From NCBI GenBank assembly GCA_963793645.1, contig CAWCAW010000004.1, forward strand, positions 434,001 through 498,000: a DNA stretch of 64,000 bases. Direction: 5' to 3'. The position numbers were made by a program, and so were the translations under genes. Source of the stretch: CAWCAW01 sp963793645 (GTDB lineage: Bacteria; Actinomycetota; Acidimicrobiia; Acidimicrobiales; UBA8190). Position 1 is the stretch's first letter, and every line of letters begins with the position of its first letter. Below, piece after piece: positions 35,907 through 44,162 of the stretch. The notes under the pieces are model-generated. The model was not told the DNA's origin, searched no databases, and saw only the letters and a list, made by a program, of their open reading frames with translations.

Positions 35907-36529
35907 TCACCGCGTCAATGTTTGTTCACCATTGGATCTGGCCAGCAGGAGGATCGGGGGGCATCCCCGGCGACATCATCGCCACCTTCGTGTGGGTGGT
36001 GATCGCCGGCGCCGTCACCATCACCGTCTGGCCCCCGCTACGTCACGCCGTCGGGCAGTTCCTCAAGCGCCACCTCCAGGCCGAGCATGCCGAGCTGCAT
36101 CGGAAGCTCGACCACATCATCGACAAGCACCCGGACATCCCACCGCTGCCACCTGTGGGTGGATACGCCGAAGGTAGGTGGATCAGCGAGCCCGGCCTCA
36201 CCACGTTCGGCCCGGACGGCAGGGAGGAAGTTCTACCCCTTCTGACGGGGACCGTCGCCACGGCTGTCACCTCGTCGTCGAGGTCGTTGGAGTGGGATGC
36301 CCCTCCTGTCGATGGACCGACGATCACCGTGCCGCCGATCGTCCTCGATGGCGCCTCGGTGTCCCGGGCGATGGGCGACGCCGTTAAGAGGGCACCGAGG
36401 ACGAGGAAGCGCCCAGCGAAGGCGGCTGCCAAGAAGGTGCCGGGGAAACGTGTGGCGAAGCGAGCTCCGGTCAAAAAGACGCCGGTGGTCAAGGCCCCGG
36501 CCAAGCGAGTGCGAAAGGCGGTGCGGTGA
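35903..36529 (+). CDS. Membrane protein with histone-like Lys/Ala tail
   Basis: 208 residues from ATG 35903 (ATGA overlap). One membrane helix (GDIIATFVWVVIAGAVTITV), a helical region with many His (KRHLQAEHAELHRKLDHIID), a Pro-rich middle, and a C-terminal 48 residues rich in Lys, Arg, Ala and Pro (KRPAKAAAKKVPGKRVAKRA). The tail resembles histone H1-type DNA-binding tails. A membrane anchor with a DNA-binding or anionic-polymer-binding tail in the lysis cluster is unusual; function unknown. Confidence 0.55.
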   Translation: MITASMFVHHWIWPAGGSGGIPGDIIATFVWVVIAGAVTITVWPPLRHAVGQFLKRHLQAEHAELHRKLDHIIDKHPDIPPLPPVGGYAEGRWISEPGLTTFGPDGREEVLPLLTGTVATAVTSSSRSLEWDAPPVDGPTITVPPIVLDGASVSRAMGDAVKRAPRTRKRPAKAAAKKVPGKRVAKRAPVKKTPVVKAPAKRVRKAVR

Positions 36530-37338
36530 TGCCCGTGATCACGACCCCCAGGGGTTTCAAGCTCGGTAAGAACGAGCCCGTCGCGTCACCCTTCGGCGAG
36601 TTCAAGACCTACCTCACGGAGAGTCTGGGAACGCCACCGTCGTCAGCACACTGGGGCGGGAGGGTCACGATCCCGTGGGCCATGGACGGTAACGGGCCCG
36701 ACGATGAGGTCACCATCGCCCCGGCCGGCTGGCCCGGATGTGGCGACTGCACCGAAGTCGGCAAGCGCAACTTCCTCGCCGTCTCCGACTTCGACGCCTA
36801 CGGCCAGTCCGTCACCGTCCCCACCCCCAACGGGGTGGTGGAGCAGTACTGTGTGGCCCAAGGTTGCACGCCGGCGCAGCTGTTCTCGGACCCCGACAAG
36901 TACGACAACGGGGAGGACGAGACCAACACGTTGACGACGTGGTGTCAGACCGAGGAGTACGGCGTCAAGCTGCCCTTCACCGCTCCGGTGAACCCGAAGG
37001 TCCAGGGCGACCTCATGTGGGGGATGGCCCTGTCCGGCGGCCTCTACATCGGCCTCCAGCTGCCTCAGTCGGCCGAAGACCAGTTCCCCAACGAGTGGAT
37101 TTGGCAACCGTCGAGCCCCATCCTCGGTGGCCACTGCGTGTACCTCACGGGCTACACCGACACCTACGTGGCGTTGGTCACCTGGGGCCAGCTGATCCAG
37201 TGCACGTGGCAGTTCCTGATGAACACGATCGACGAGGCCCACGCTCTGGTGTCACCGCAGGCGTTGGCTGCCGGCAAAGGCCCGAGCGGGTTGCTCCTGC
37301 CGAAGTGGGAAGCCGACCTGCAGAACATCGCGGCGTGA
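36529..37338 (+). CDS. Papain-fold-like phage protein
   Basis: 269 residues from ATG 36529 (TGATG overlap; GTG 36526 is an alternative). PGCGDCTEVGKRNFLAV near residues 66-82 has the Cys of papain-like folds, and LGGHCVYLTGYTDTYVALVT near 199-218 has the matching His and strand. LMWGMALSGGLYIGLQLPQS lies between. The Cys-His pair and spacing suggest a C1-type peptidase or amidase fold, either active or serving in binding. Located after the lysis genes, it might cleave peptidoglycan peptides or a host target. Confidence 0.55.
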   Translation: MPVITTPRGFKLGKNEPVASPFGEFKTYLTESLGTPPSSAHWGGRVTIPWAMDGNGPDDEVTIAPAGWPGCGDCTEVGKRNFLAVSDFDAYGQSVTVPTPNGVVEQYCVAQGCTPAQLFSDPDKYDNGEDETNTLTTWCQTEEYGVKLPFTAPVNPKVQGDLMWGMALSGGLYIGLQLPQSAEDQFPNEWIWQPSSPILGGHCVYLTGYTDTYVALVTWGQLIQCTWQFLMNTIDEAHALVSPQALAAGKGPSGLLLPKWEADLQNIAA

Positions 37339-37925
37339 ATCTTCGGCTTCCTGAGGGCGACCTCGAGATCACCGTCTACAAGCTCGGCGAGCGGGCCGTG
37401 TGCCCCTTACCGGGGGACCTCGTCCTCGTTCGTCACGCCACCTTCGTGGCCAAGGCCATCCGCTTCTGTGAGCGGATGCGGCGCCCCAAGGGCGTCTCCA
37501 AGGCCAAGTGGCGAGCGGCCTGCACGGTCAACCACGCGTGCATCGTCATCGAAGGGGGCGCCGACGCAGTTGTCAGCGAGGAGGAGGGCCACGGCGACGT
37601 GCTCGCCCCCCTGGCCGACTTCGACGACGTCTGGTATGCGGTGGTGTCGATCGAGTTCGGGCCCATCTTCCGCGACGAGGTCGTGCGCTTCGCCGATGCG
37701 GCCGTGGGATCGGGCTATGGCTTCGTGTCCATCTTCGCCGACCTCGTCAACGCCCTGACGGGCCTCGAGCTCTCCTTGTCGACGGGGAGCCGGATGGTGT
37801 GCTCGACCCAGGCCACCCGCTCACTGGAGCGAGGCGGGTTGATCCCCCCGATATCGCCGTACAGCACCACCCCGGCACACCTGAGCCTGTGGTTCGGTGT
37901 GCCGAGCCTTCTACCAACAACCTGA
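37335..37925 (+). CDS. Permuted papain-like (YiiX/NlpC-type) hydrolase
   Basis: 196 residues from GTG 37335 (GTGA overlap). Begins VNLRLPEGDLEITVYKLGER, then GDLVLVRHATFVAKAIRFCE, TVNHACIVIEGG (catalytic His candidate) and, later, GSRMVCSTQATRSLERGG (catalytic Cys candidate), ending AHLSLWFGVP. The order His-region then Cys is that of circularly permuted NlpC/P60 (YaeF/YiiX) enzymes. These hydrolyse amide or ester bonds. It directly follows another papain-fold-like protein, forming an unusual pair. Confidence 0.6.
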   Translation: MNLRLPEGDLEITVYKLGERAVCPLPGDLVLVRHATFVAKAIRFCERMRRPKGVSKAKWRAACTVNHACIVIEGGADAVVSEEEGHGDVLAPLADFDDVWYAVVSIEFGPIFRDEVVRFADAAVGSGYGFVSIFADLVNALTGLELSLSTGSRMVCSTQATRSLERGGLIPPISPYSTTPAHLSLWFGVPSLLPTT

Positions 37926-37944
37926 CCAAGGAGGTCACATCACC

Positions 37945-38205
37945 ATGTCACTGCTGGATGAAGCCAAGGCGCTAGTCGCAAAGGCGGAAGAGCTCGGCGA
38001 GGAGGGCAAGGCTGCCGTTCTGGCCGAGATCGAGGAAGCCGTCGCGTGGGTCAAGAGCGAGCTGGGCGGTGGCGGCGACGACCCGGCGTCCGATGCCGAG
38101 CCTCCTGCTGGCGTCCAAGGCGTGCAAGGGGCCGTTGACGCTCAAGGGGAGCAAGGCGTCGCCTCGACCGACTCGACTGGGGCGCAGGGCACCACAACCG
38201 CCTGA
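37945..38205 (+). CDS. Small helical protein with Gly/Gln-rich tail
   Basis: 86 residues. AAGGAGG at 37928-37934 selects ATG 37945 (MSLLDEAKALVAKAEELGEE). The helix continues AVLAEIEEAVAWVKSELGGG, then a flexible tail with QGVQGAVDAQGEQGV, similar in composition to the collagen-like fibre. It is the last gene before the strong terminator. Function unknown. Confidence 0.55.
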   Translation: MSLLDEAKALVAKAEELGEEGKAAVLAEIEEAVAWVKSELGGGGDDPASDAEPPAGVQGVQGAVDAQGEQGVASTDSTGAQGTTTA

Positions 38206-38227
38206 CGGTCTCCCTTCCGTCAGCCGA

Positions 38228-38270
38228 AGCGAGACTCCCCGCCCTTCGGGCGGGGCGTTTCGCTGTTTTC
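38228..38270 (+). terminator. Strong intrinsic terminator ending the late operon
   Basis: A GC stem with arms CCCCGCCC and GGCGGGG around a TTCG loop (about 38236-38255) sits inside an outer AGCGA/TCGCT pair, followed by GCTGTTTTC. The position is right after the last + strand phage gene and before the convergent - strand genes, so it may work in both directions. Confidence 0.8.
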
Positions 38271-38278
38271 AGCCCCCG

Positions 38279-38776
38279 TCAGCCCCCCTCTTCGTGTGAG
38301 AGCACAACACCTCCGACAGCAGCGATGGCTGCTCCAACCAGGACGACGTAGAGGCCGTAGCCCACTGAGGCTATGGCGAGCCGATCCACCGCCTTGACGT
38401 GTCGCACAAGGGCCTGGGTTGGTCCGATCTGCAGTGCAGCGACGATGCCGATTCCGACGCTGCAAGCGACTGCCGACCTCGCCACGGTGATGCGGATGCC
38501 AAGCGGGTAGAAGACGGGGGGCGGCCGATCCGGTCAGTCGAGCGATTCCGACCGCCGCAGCCTCTACGCCGAGCAAGAGAACGACCGCCCCCGTAATGCT
38601 GAACCCTGAGTCGGTTCCGAGCTGGAACGCGTTGCGTGTGACCGACCTCGAATCCGTAGCCCTGCTCGTCGATCGGCGGTGGGTAAGGAGCCCAGGCCTG
38701 CCGTCCAAGCGACACCGTTCCACCACCGCAAGCAGTCCGCCCCTGCAGGGTCGGGATACCAGCCGACGTCGGGCAC
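38279..38776 (-). CDS. DUF2510 membrane protein, frames disrupted
   Basis: From GTG (complement of 38774-38776) the - strand reads VPDVGWYPDPAGADCLRWWN and GVAWTAGL, the DUF2510 signature. Further along, in another frame, is TGAVVLLLGVEAAAVGIARL and, back in the first frame, VACSVGIGIVAALQIGPTQA and YGLYVVLVGAAIAAVGGVVL, giving three or more membrane helices. The total length is a multiple of three, so the frame shifts compensate. DUF2510 proteins are actinobacterial membrane proteins of unknown role. Encoded on the strand opposite the lytic genes beside the integrase, it may be expressed in the lysogen. Confidence 0.5.
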
Positions 38777-38792
38777 CGCCCGGCAGCGTAGG

Positions 38793-39659
38793 TCAGGCGG
38801 CCTCGTCCGGGGTTGCTGGGTCAGAAGTTTGTGCTTTTGACCCATATTCCAGGCGTCGAACCGCCTCGGAGCTCGCCGGGTCGTACCCGGCGTAGATCGC
38901 CGTCGTCGTGGGACTCGAGTGGCCGAGGACCTCCTGACACAGCCGGATGTCAAGGGTCATCCGATAGAGGCCGGTGGCGAAAGCGTGGCGCAGGCAGTGC
39001 AGCGAGGACATGATGCCCTGACGCTTGAGGTACCGGTTGGAGGCGTGGCTGACGTTGTGGGGCCGCAGCGGCAACCCCTGCCCGCTCCTAAAGAGGGGCC
39101 CCGTGGTCAACCTGGGGACGAGCGCTTCTTCGACCAAAGGGTGCAACGGAATGGTGCGGTCCCTTTCCCCTTTCCCGTGCCGAACGGTCAGGACGCCGGC
39201 TTCCCGGTCAACGTCCTCGCCAGCGAGGCCCGCGATCTCCTGGGCCCGCAGGCCGGCGTAGCCGGCGAGCAAGAGGAAGCACTTCACTTGCCCGGGTGCC
39301 CGCTCGATGGCCCGAAGAAGGTCGGCGTCGGCGATCGGGCGAGGCAGACGACGCCGGCGTCGTGGTCGTGGAATGCGGGCCGTGGGGACCTCATCGATGA
39401 GCCCCTGGAGTGACGCCCACCGATAGAGGGCATGGAAGTGGGACAGGTAGTTGGTCCGACTGCTCGCCTTGAGCTTCAAACCGTCGAGGTAGAGCTGAAT
39501 GTCCTCTTGGGCCACTTCGAGAACCGAGCGCGACCCGAGCCACGCCATGAACCCCAAGATGCACCGCTCCCGGTTGTAGATCGTGTTCGGGAGCACACCA
39601 CGGCGCTCCTGGTCGAGTCGTAGGCCCGTCAGCAGCTGGTCGTTACCTGGGGTTGACAT
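38793..39659 (-). CDS. int: Tyrosine recombinase integrase
   Basis: 288 residues starting MSTPGNDQLLTGLRLDQERR (an upstream start at 39671 adds four residues). N-terminal SAM-like core-binding domain (NTIYNRERCILGFMAWLGSR, YLSHFHALYRWASLQG), then the catalytic domain: Arg in AGLRAQEIAGL, HGKGERDR (Lys), SLHCLRHAFATGLY (H-x-x-R), LGHSSPTTTAIYAGYD with the tyrosine nucleophile. It integrates and excises the prophage. All catalytic residues are present. It lies on the - strand at the right edge of phage sequence; host genes begin directly beyond, so the attachment site should be nearby. Confidence 0.9.
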   Translation of the reverse strand: MSTPGNDQLLTGLRLDQERRGVLPNTIYNRERCILGFMAWLGSRSVLEVAQEDIQLYLDGLKLKASSRTNYLSHFHALYRWASLQGLIDEVPTARIPRPRRRRRLPRPIADADLLRAIERAPGQVKCFLLLAGYAGLRAQEIAGLAGEDVDREAGVLTVRHGKGERDRTIPLHPLVEEALVPRLTTGPLFRSGQGLPLRPHNVSHASNRYLKRQGIMSSLHCLRHAFATGLYRMTLDIRLCQEVLGHSSPTTTAIYAGYDPASSEAVRRLEYGSKAQTSDPATPDEAA

Positions 39660-39756
39660 GGAGCGAACCATCGACCCATCACGCGGCGGTCTTGAGATCC
39701 GCTACATATGGTGCACTTCCGGGTGCGGAGAGTGATCTCTTCGAACGAAAAGAAAT

Positions 39757-40413
39757 TCACGCGGCGACAGCCGCCTCCTCGCGCTCGTCGAGGAAGGCCC
39801 ACCACGCATCGGCGGCCCGGCGGGCGGGCGCCATGATGGCACTGTCATCGCTCGCCAAGGCGGCCAGTGCGTCGGTCAACCACCGGCCGTGCACCATGTC
39901 GACGGTGCCGTGCACATCCCAGAAACGGGTGCCCTCGGGCTCGATGTCGTAATGGCGGCGCAAACCGTCCGCCTTGGAGGCGGCGATGTCGGGTGACTGC
40001 ACCTCGTAGGCGGCCACGCCGGCCAGCGCAGCGACGGGGCCGGCCTCGACCAACTCGGCGTAGGTGGCCAACAGGGCCAAGGTGGCCGGTGTCGCCTCGA
40101 CCTGGGCGGGGGCAGGCGCCCGGACGGCCCGGGCGAAGTCGTCGAACAGCTCGAGGTGCGGGGCCGGCACACCCCGCTCGTCGTCGATGTTGGCCTGCAC
40201 GATGCGCCTGACCTCGGGGTCGCCGGTGGCGTCGAGGATGGCGGCGAGGACTTCGGGGAGGGCCGCCTCGAAGTGCCGGTACTGGGCCGCGTAGGCGGCC
40301 AGCTCACCGGGAGCCAGCTCGCCGGCCTCCCAGCGCCGGTAGAACGGGTGCAGCAGCAGGCGCCGGTCCGTCAGCGCGTCGGCCAAGGTGTCGGTGACAG
40401 TGGTGGAGAGCAT
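39757..40413 (-). CDS. TenA/PqqC-like heme-oxygenase-fold protein (CADD-like)
   Basis: 218 residues. LLLHPFYRRWEAGELAPGEL and AAYAAQYRHFEAALPEVLAA near the N-terminus, EVRRIVQANIDDERG, and later VAAYEVQSPDIAASK with HYDIEPEGTRFWDVH match the CADD/TenA/PqqC heme-oxygenase-like fold, which often binds two irons through Glu and His residues. CADD homologues make p-aminobenzoate by self-sacrifice; whether this one does is unknown. It is the first host gene right of the prophage and is divergent from the DUF2277 gene. Confidence 0.7.
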   Translation of the reverse strand: MLSTTVTDTLADALTDRRLLLHPFYRRWEAGELAPGELAAYAAQYRHFEAALPEVLAAILDATGDPEVRRIVQANIDDERGVPAPHLELFDDFARAVRAPAPAQVEATPATLALLATYAELVEAGPVAALAGVAAYEVQSPDIAASKADGLRRHYDIEPEGTRFWDVHGTVDMVHGRWLTDALAALASDDSAIMAPARRAADAWWAFLDEREEAAVAA

Positions 40414-40457
40414 GGGGCATGGTACCGGGGAACGAGATCACAAGGGAGGTGCACGAC

Positions 40458-40667
40458 ATGTGCAGAAGCATCGTCACCCTGAGGGGCGCCGAAGCCGTGG
40501 AGGACGACCAGGTGCGGGGGGCCGCCTTGCAGTATGTGCGCAAGATCAGCGGCTACCGGGCCCCGTCCAAGGCCAATCAAGAAGTCTTCGACGCCGCCGT
40601 GGCCGAGGTGGCCCGGGCCACGCGGGCGCTGCTGGACGGGCTGGCCGTGGGGGCCCGCTCTGCTTAG
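40458..40667 (+). CDS. DUF2277 protein
   Basis: 69 residues. ATG 40458, with GGAGGT eight bases upstream, gives the conserved start MCRSIVTLRGAEAVEDDQV; the middle has ALQYVRKISGYRAPSKANQE, the DUF2277 signature, and an Ala-rich helix follows (FDAAVAEVARATRALLDGLA). DUF2277 is a small bacterial family of unknown function. It converges with the AlkA-like gene, overlapping it by four bases. Confidence 0.85.
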   Translation: MCRSIVTLRGAEAVEDDQVRGAALQYVRKISGYRAPSKANQEVFDAAVAEVARATRALLDGLAVGARSA

Positions 40668-41281
40668 CGGTCGTCCATGACTCGCCAGCAGTACCAGGCC
40701 ACAATGGTCCGGTAGGGCCGGAACGCCTCGCCGAGCTCCATCAACTCTTTGGGTGAGGGCACCTCGTCGAGCTGCCACGCCGATGCGAACCCGGCGCGCA
40801 CCCCGAGATCACCAACCGGCCACACATCGAGCCGACCGAGATTGGAGATGAGGAACATCTCGGCGGTCCACACCCCGATGCCGCGCACTTGCACGAGGTG
40901 CTCCACCACCGCCTCGTCGGAGAGCCGGCCGATGCGCTCGAGTGACACCTGCCCGGCCGCCACCCTCTGGGAGAGATCGGTGATGGCGGCCGCCTTCGCC
41001 GCGCTCAAGCCGGCGGAGCGCAGCGCCTGGGGATCGGTCGACAGGACGCGCTGCGGTGTGACTTCGCCACCGAGGACCTCGACGAGCCGCCCGTAAATGG
41101 AGGCGGCCGCCTTGCCAGCGAGCTGCTGGTAGACGATGGCTCGCACGAGGATCTCGAAACGAGCCCCGGTTGTCGAGCGGCGTGGCGCGGACATCGGCCC
41201 GTAGCGTTTGACCAAGGCGGCCAGCACCGGATCGCGCCGGGCCAGATCTCTGTGCGCGCTGGACAGCTCGACTCGGGTCAT
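40664..41281 (-). CDS. DNA-3-methyladenine glycosylase II (AlkA-like, HhH-GPD)
   Basis: 205 residues starting MTRVELSSAHRDLARRDPVL (a longer frame to 41338 is less likely). FEILVRAIVYQQLAGKAAAS is the N-terminal HhH-GPD motif; LVQVRGIGVWTAEMFLI is the helix-hairpin-helix; LDVWPVGDLGVRAGFA carries the catalytic Asp (VGDLG). The enzyme removes alkylated purines from DNA in base excision repair. With Tag further right the window holds two alkyl-base glycosylases. Confidence 0.88.
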   Translation of the reverse strand: MTRVELSSAHRDLARRDPVLAALVKRYGPMSAPRRSTTGARFEILVRAIVYQQLAGKAAASIYGRLVEVLGGEVTPQRVLSTDPQALRSAGLSAAKAAAITDLSQRVAAGQVSLERIGRLSDEAVVEHLVQVRGIGVWTAEMFLISNLGRLDVWPVGDLGVRAGFASAWQLDEVPSPKELMELGEAFRPYRTIVAWYCWRVMDDR

Positions 41282-41343
41282 GGGACGTCGAGCATACGGG
41301 CCTAATCTGACCGCATCGGCCGGGTGCAGGTGGACCACAGATC

Positions 41344-42582
41344 GTGACGACGGGGCAAGGGCACAGGGGCCAGGGGCGCTTTGGCCAGGGCAGGTTGGGC
41401 CAGCCCGCCCGCATCATGGAGCAACGCCGCGGCGAGCTCCTGGCCCTCACCTACCTCGCCGGCGACATCGGTGTGGTGACGGGATGGGCCGCCAATCCTC
41501 ACGCCGTCGCCGATCGGGCCGCCATGGCCGTGCTGGTGTCGTTCGTCTTCCTCGCCGCCGTCGTCATGTGGGTACTGCGCCACCGTCTGCCTGTATGGGT
41601 GGGCGACGTGGCCATCGTGGGGAGCCTCTTACTCATCGACGTCGCCAATTTCTTCACGTTCTTGCACGTGTACCCGGCCTTGCTGATGCCGTACTACGTG
41701 TGGGTGGGCTTCACCGCCCCGATGTGGTTCCCACGGCTCCGAGCCGCCACCTACGTCCTGCTCAGCGCCGTGGCGTCGGGCATCGTCGTGATCGTCGCCG
41801 ACACCGGTAGCACCTTGGCCTTGTGGCTCGTCACCATGGCCACGCTGGCGGTGGCATTCATGATCGTGGCCTTTTTGGCCCGTGCCCTGGTGCGCCAAGA
41901 ACGCCTGGCCGCCATTGGAGAAATGGCTTCAGCCATGAGTCACGACTTGCGCACACCGCTGGCCGCTGTCACCAACTCGCTGTACTTGTTGCGCCGAGGG
42001 ATCGGCGAGGAAGAAGCCTCTCGACTGCAGCGGCACTTCGACATGGCAGAGACGCAGATGGCGCGGGCCGTGAACATCTCCGAACATCTCGTCGCCTACG
42101 TACGACCGCACGCCCCCACCATGGAGCCCGTCGAACTCGAGCAACTGGTGGCCGAGGTGATCGAGTCCTTGGCGCCCCCTTCGGGCGTCGACGTGCATGT
42201 GGACGCTACGCCGGTCACGGTGAGCGCGGATGGCGGCCAGCTGGCCCAGGTCGTCTCGAATCTCCTGTCCAACGCCTATGAAGCACTACCCGACGGCGGA
42301 GCCGTGCGCGTGGGCGTGTCGGCGCACAACGGCGCCGCCATCATCACGGTTGAAGACACCGGGCCCGGCCTCGAGCGAGCCGCGGCGGAACGCGCCTTTG
42401 AGCCGTTCTATACGACCAAGGCATCGGGCACCGGACTGGGCTTGGCCATCGTGGGGCGATTGGTCGAGGCGCACAGAGGTTCGGTGACCGTCGACAGCAA
42501 ACCGGGACACGCCACGCGCTTCACGGTGCGCATCCCTCTGGTCCCCACCACGCGCCGCGGCCGGCCGGGGCCGGCGGACTGA
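41344..42582 (+). CDS. Membrane sensor histidine kinase
   Basis: 412 residues from GTG 41344. The N-terminus has a Gly/Gln-rich stretch (GQGHRGQGRFGQGRLGQ) before four to five membrane helices (about residues 45-180; for example AAMAVLVSFVFLAAVVMWVL). H-box: EMASAMSHDLRTPLAAVTNS; N-box: QVVSNLLSNAYEALPDGG; G-boxes: VEDTGPGLE and ASGTGLGLAIVGRLVEAHRG. It is complete and should autophosphorylate on the H-box His. No receiver gene is adjacent; the HD-GYP gene follows 178 bases downstream. ATG 41416 is a possible shorter start. Confidence 0.85.
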   Translation: MTTGQGHRGQGRFGQGRLGQPARIMEQRRGELLALTYLAGDIGVVTGWAANPHAVADRAAMAVLVSFVFLAAVVMWVLRHRLPVWVGDVAIVGSLLLIDVANFFTFLHVYPALLMPYYVWVGFTAPMWFPRLRAATYVLLSAVASGIVVIVADTGSTLALWLVTMATLAVAFMIVAFLARALVRQERLAAIGEMASAMSHDLRTPLAAVTNSLYLLRRGIGEEEASRLQRHFDMAETQMARAVNISEHLVAYVRPHAPTMEPVELEQLVAEVIESLAPPSGVDVHVDATPVTVSADGGQLAQVVSNLLSNAYEALPDGGAVRVGVSAHNGAAIITVEDTGPGLERAAAERAFEPFYTTKASGTGLGLAIVGRLVEAHRGSVTVDSKPGHATRFTVRIPLVPTTRRGRPGPAD

Positions 42583-42760
42583 TCGACACAACCATTCGTC
42601 ACAACTCACCCACAACATGTCAAGACCCCCCTCACACACCCTGTGGCAACTCGGCGAGGTTCCCTAAGCTTCTTTCATTACTGATTCGCACGGACCGTTT
42701 CGGCGCAGGGCAAAAGCGCGTCAAGCCAAAGCCGCGGGGGCGACGCGCCCGGACGCGGCG

Positions 42761-44149
42761 GTGGAGCCTGAGTTTTCTGCCGTCAGCGGCGCCGAAGCCG
42801 ACACTGCTGAAGTCAGCGCTGCCGAAGTCGATACGACCGTCGTCGCCGCCGTGGTAGCCGACGCCCAGAAGGTCAATGCCGTTGAGGCGGGCATCACCGA
42901 GCTCATCGCCGCCATGGACGACGAGGCCTTCGCGGCGTTGCACCTCGAGGATCTCGTGGCTGAATCGGCGAGCGATGAGCTCACCCCCGAGCGCGCCGCC
43001 ATGGCGCGGCGACTGCAGGTCGTGCTGGCCCCGTGCCGCACGCTGCTCGACGATGCCTTGGACAAACTCAGCGCATCGGGTGGGGTGCTCTTCACGGTGG
43101 ACGGGCCACGCATCCTCAACCTTCTGGTGTCGTCGCGTGTCCGCGGCGACGAGGAGCTCGCCCCCATCGGCCGGGCCGCGGCGCGCGGCCTCGAGGCCCG
43201 ACGGGCCCTGCTGGTGACGCCCGGAGAACGCGTCGGTGGTCCCGCCGACGGCGAGACGTATTTGAGCGTTCCGTGTGTGGTCGAAGGGGATCTCACCTGT
43301 GTCCTGGTGGCGAGACGTCGGCCCGACGATACCTCGATCATCGACACCGACTTGGAGAAGCTGGGCTCCACCATTTCGTTGGGGCTGGCGGCTGACCGAG
43401 CCCGCATGCACTTCGCGCTGGAGCGGCGCATGGCCGAGGCGCAAGGAGCCCGGCGCCAACTCGAGGCGTATGCGGTGGACCTTCGCTCCGTGTACCTCTC
43501 CGAACGAGCCCACTCCGACGAGCTGGCCCGCACCTTGGTGGAGCTCGAGGAGACCTACGAGGCCACCGTGCGCGGCTTGGCGGTGGCCGTCGAGGCCAAA
43601 GACGAATACACCGGCGGCCATCTCTTTCGCGTCAGCCGCTACGGCTTGGCCGTCACCGCGCTCATCGCCCCCGAGCACGCCGATGATCCGCAATTCGAAT
43701 ACGGATTCCTCCTCCACGACATCGGCAAGCTGGCTGTCCCCGACAACGTGCTCGCCAAAGAGGGAACCCTCACCGACGCCGAATGGGACCAGATCCGCGC
43801 CCACCCCGCCGCCGGGCGAAACATCCTCAGCCGCATCCCGTTTCTGGCCGGCGCCAGCGAGATCGTCTACGCGCATCACGAGCGCTGGGACGGCACCGGC
43901 TTTCCACGCGGGCTCGTCGGTGACGAGATCCCCCTCGGGGCGCGCATCTTTCCCTTGGCCGACGCCTTCGATGCCATGACCACGGCGCGCCCCTACCGGC
44001 CTGCCCTGGCCATCGGCGATGCGCTCGCCGAGCTGCGTCGCATGTCGGGGAGCCAGTTCTGGCCCGACGCCGTCGACGCCTTCATGGCCATCCCGGGTGA
44101 ACGCCTCGAAAGCATCCAGGCGCAGACCTTCGGGAGCTCGGGCTTGTAG
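42761..44149 (+). CDS. HD-GYP phosphodiesterase with GAF-like sensor
   Basis: 462 residues. Residues 1-45 are Ala/Glu/Val-rich. Residues about 65-230 look like a GAF-type domain (LDDALDKLSASGGVLFTVDG, YLSVPCVVEGDLTCVLVARR). A coiled linker (LEAYAVDLRSVYLSERAHSD) leads to HD-GYP: HLFRVSRYG, FLLHDIGKLAVPDNVLAKEG, HHERWDGTGFPRGLVGDEIP and ADAFDAMTTARPYRP. HD-GYP enzymes hydrolyse cyclic di-GMP. All metal-binding residues appear present. The start is uncertain; GTG 42761 is used. It precedes a histidine kinase by 13 bases, suggesting shared regulation. Confidence 0.88.
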   Translation: MEPEFSAVSGAEADTAEVSAAEVDTTVVAAVVADAQKVNAVEAGITELIAAMDDEAFAALHLEDLVAESASDELTPERAAMARRLQVVLAPCRTLLDDALDKLSASGGVLFTVDGPRILNLLVSSRVRGDEELAPIGRAAARGLEARRALLVTPGERVGGPADGETYLSVPCVVEGDLTCVLVARRRPDDTSIIDTDLEKLGSTISLGLAADRARMHFALERRMAEAQGARRQLEAYAVDLRSVYLSERAHSDELARTLVELEETYEATVRGLAVAVEAKDEYTGGHLFRVSRYGLAVTALIAPEHADDPQFEYGFLLHDIGKLAVPDNVLAKEGTLTDAEWDQIRAHPAAGRNILSRIPFLAGASEIVYAHHERWDGTGFPRGLVGDEIPLGARIFPLADAFDAMTTARPYRPALAIGDALAELRRMSGSQFWPDAVDAFMAIPGERLESIQAQTFGSSGL

Positions 44150-44162
44150 TGGCGGGCTCGTA

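Noticed and set aside
1..39659. Diversity-generating retroelement or retron near the fibre genes
   Set aside because: No reverse-transcriptase motif (YxDD context) found in any frame of the window.
39660..39756. tRNA gene at the integration edge
   Set aside because: No cloverleaf or conserved TTCGA-type loop context that pairs; the single TTCGA has no matching arms.
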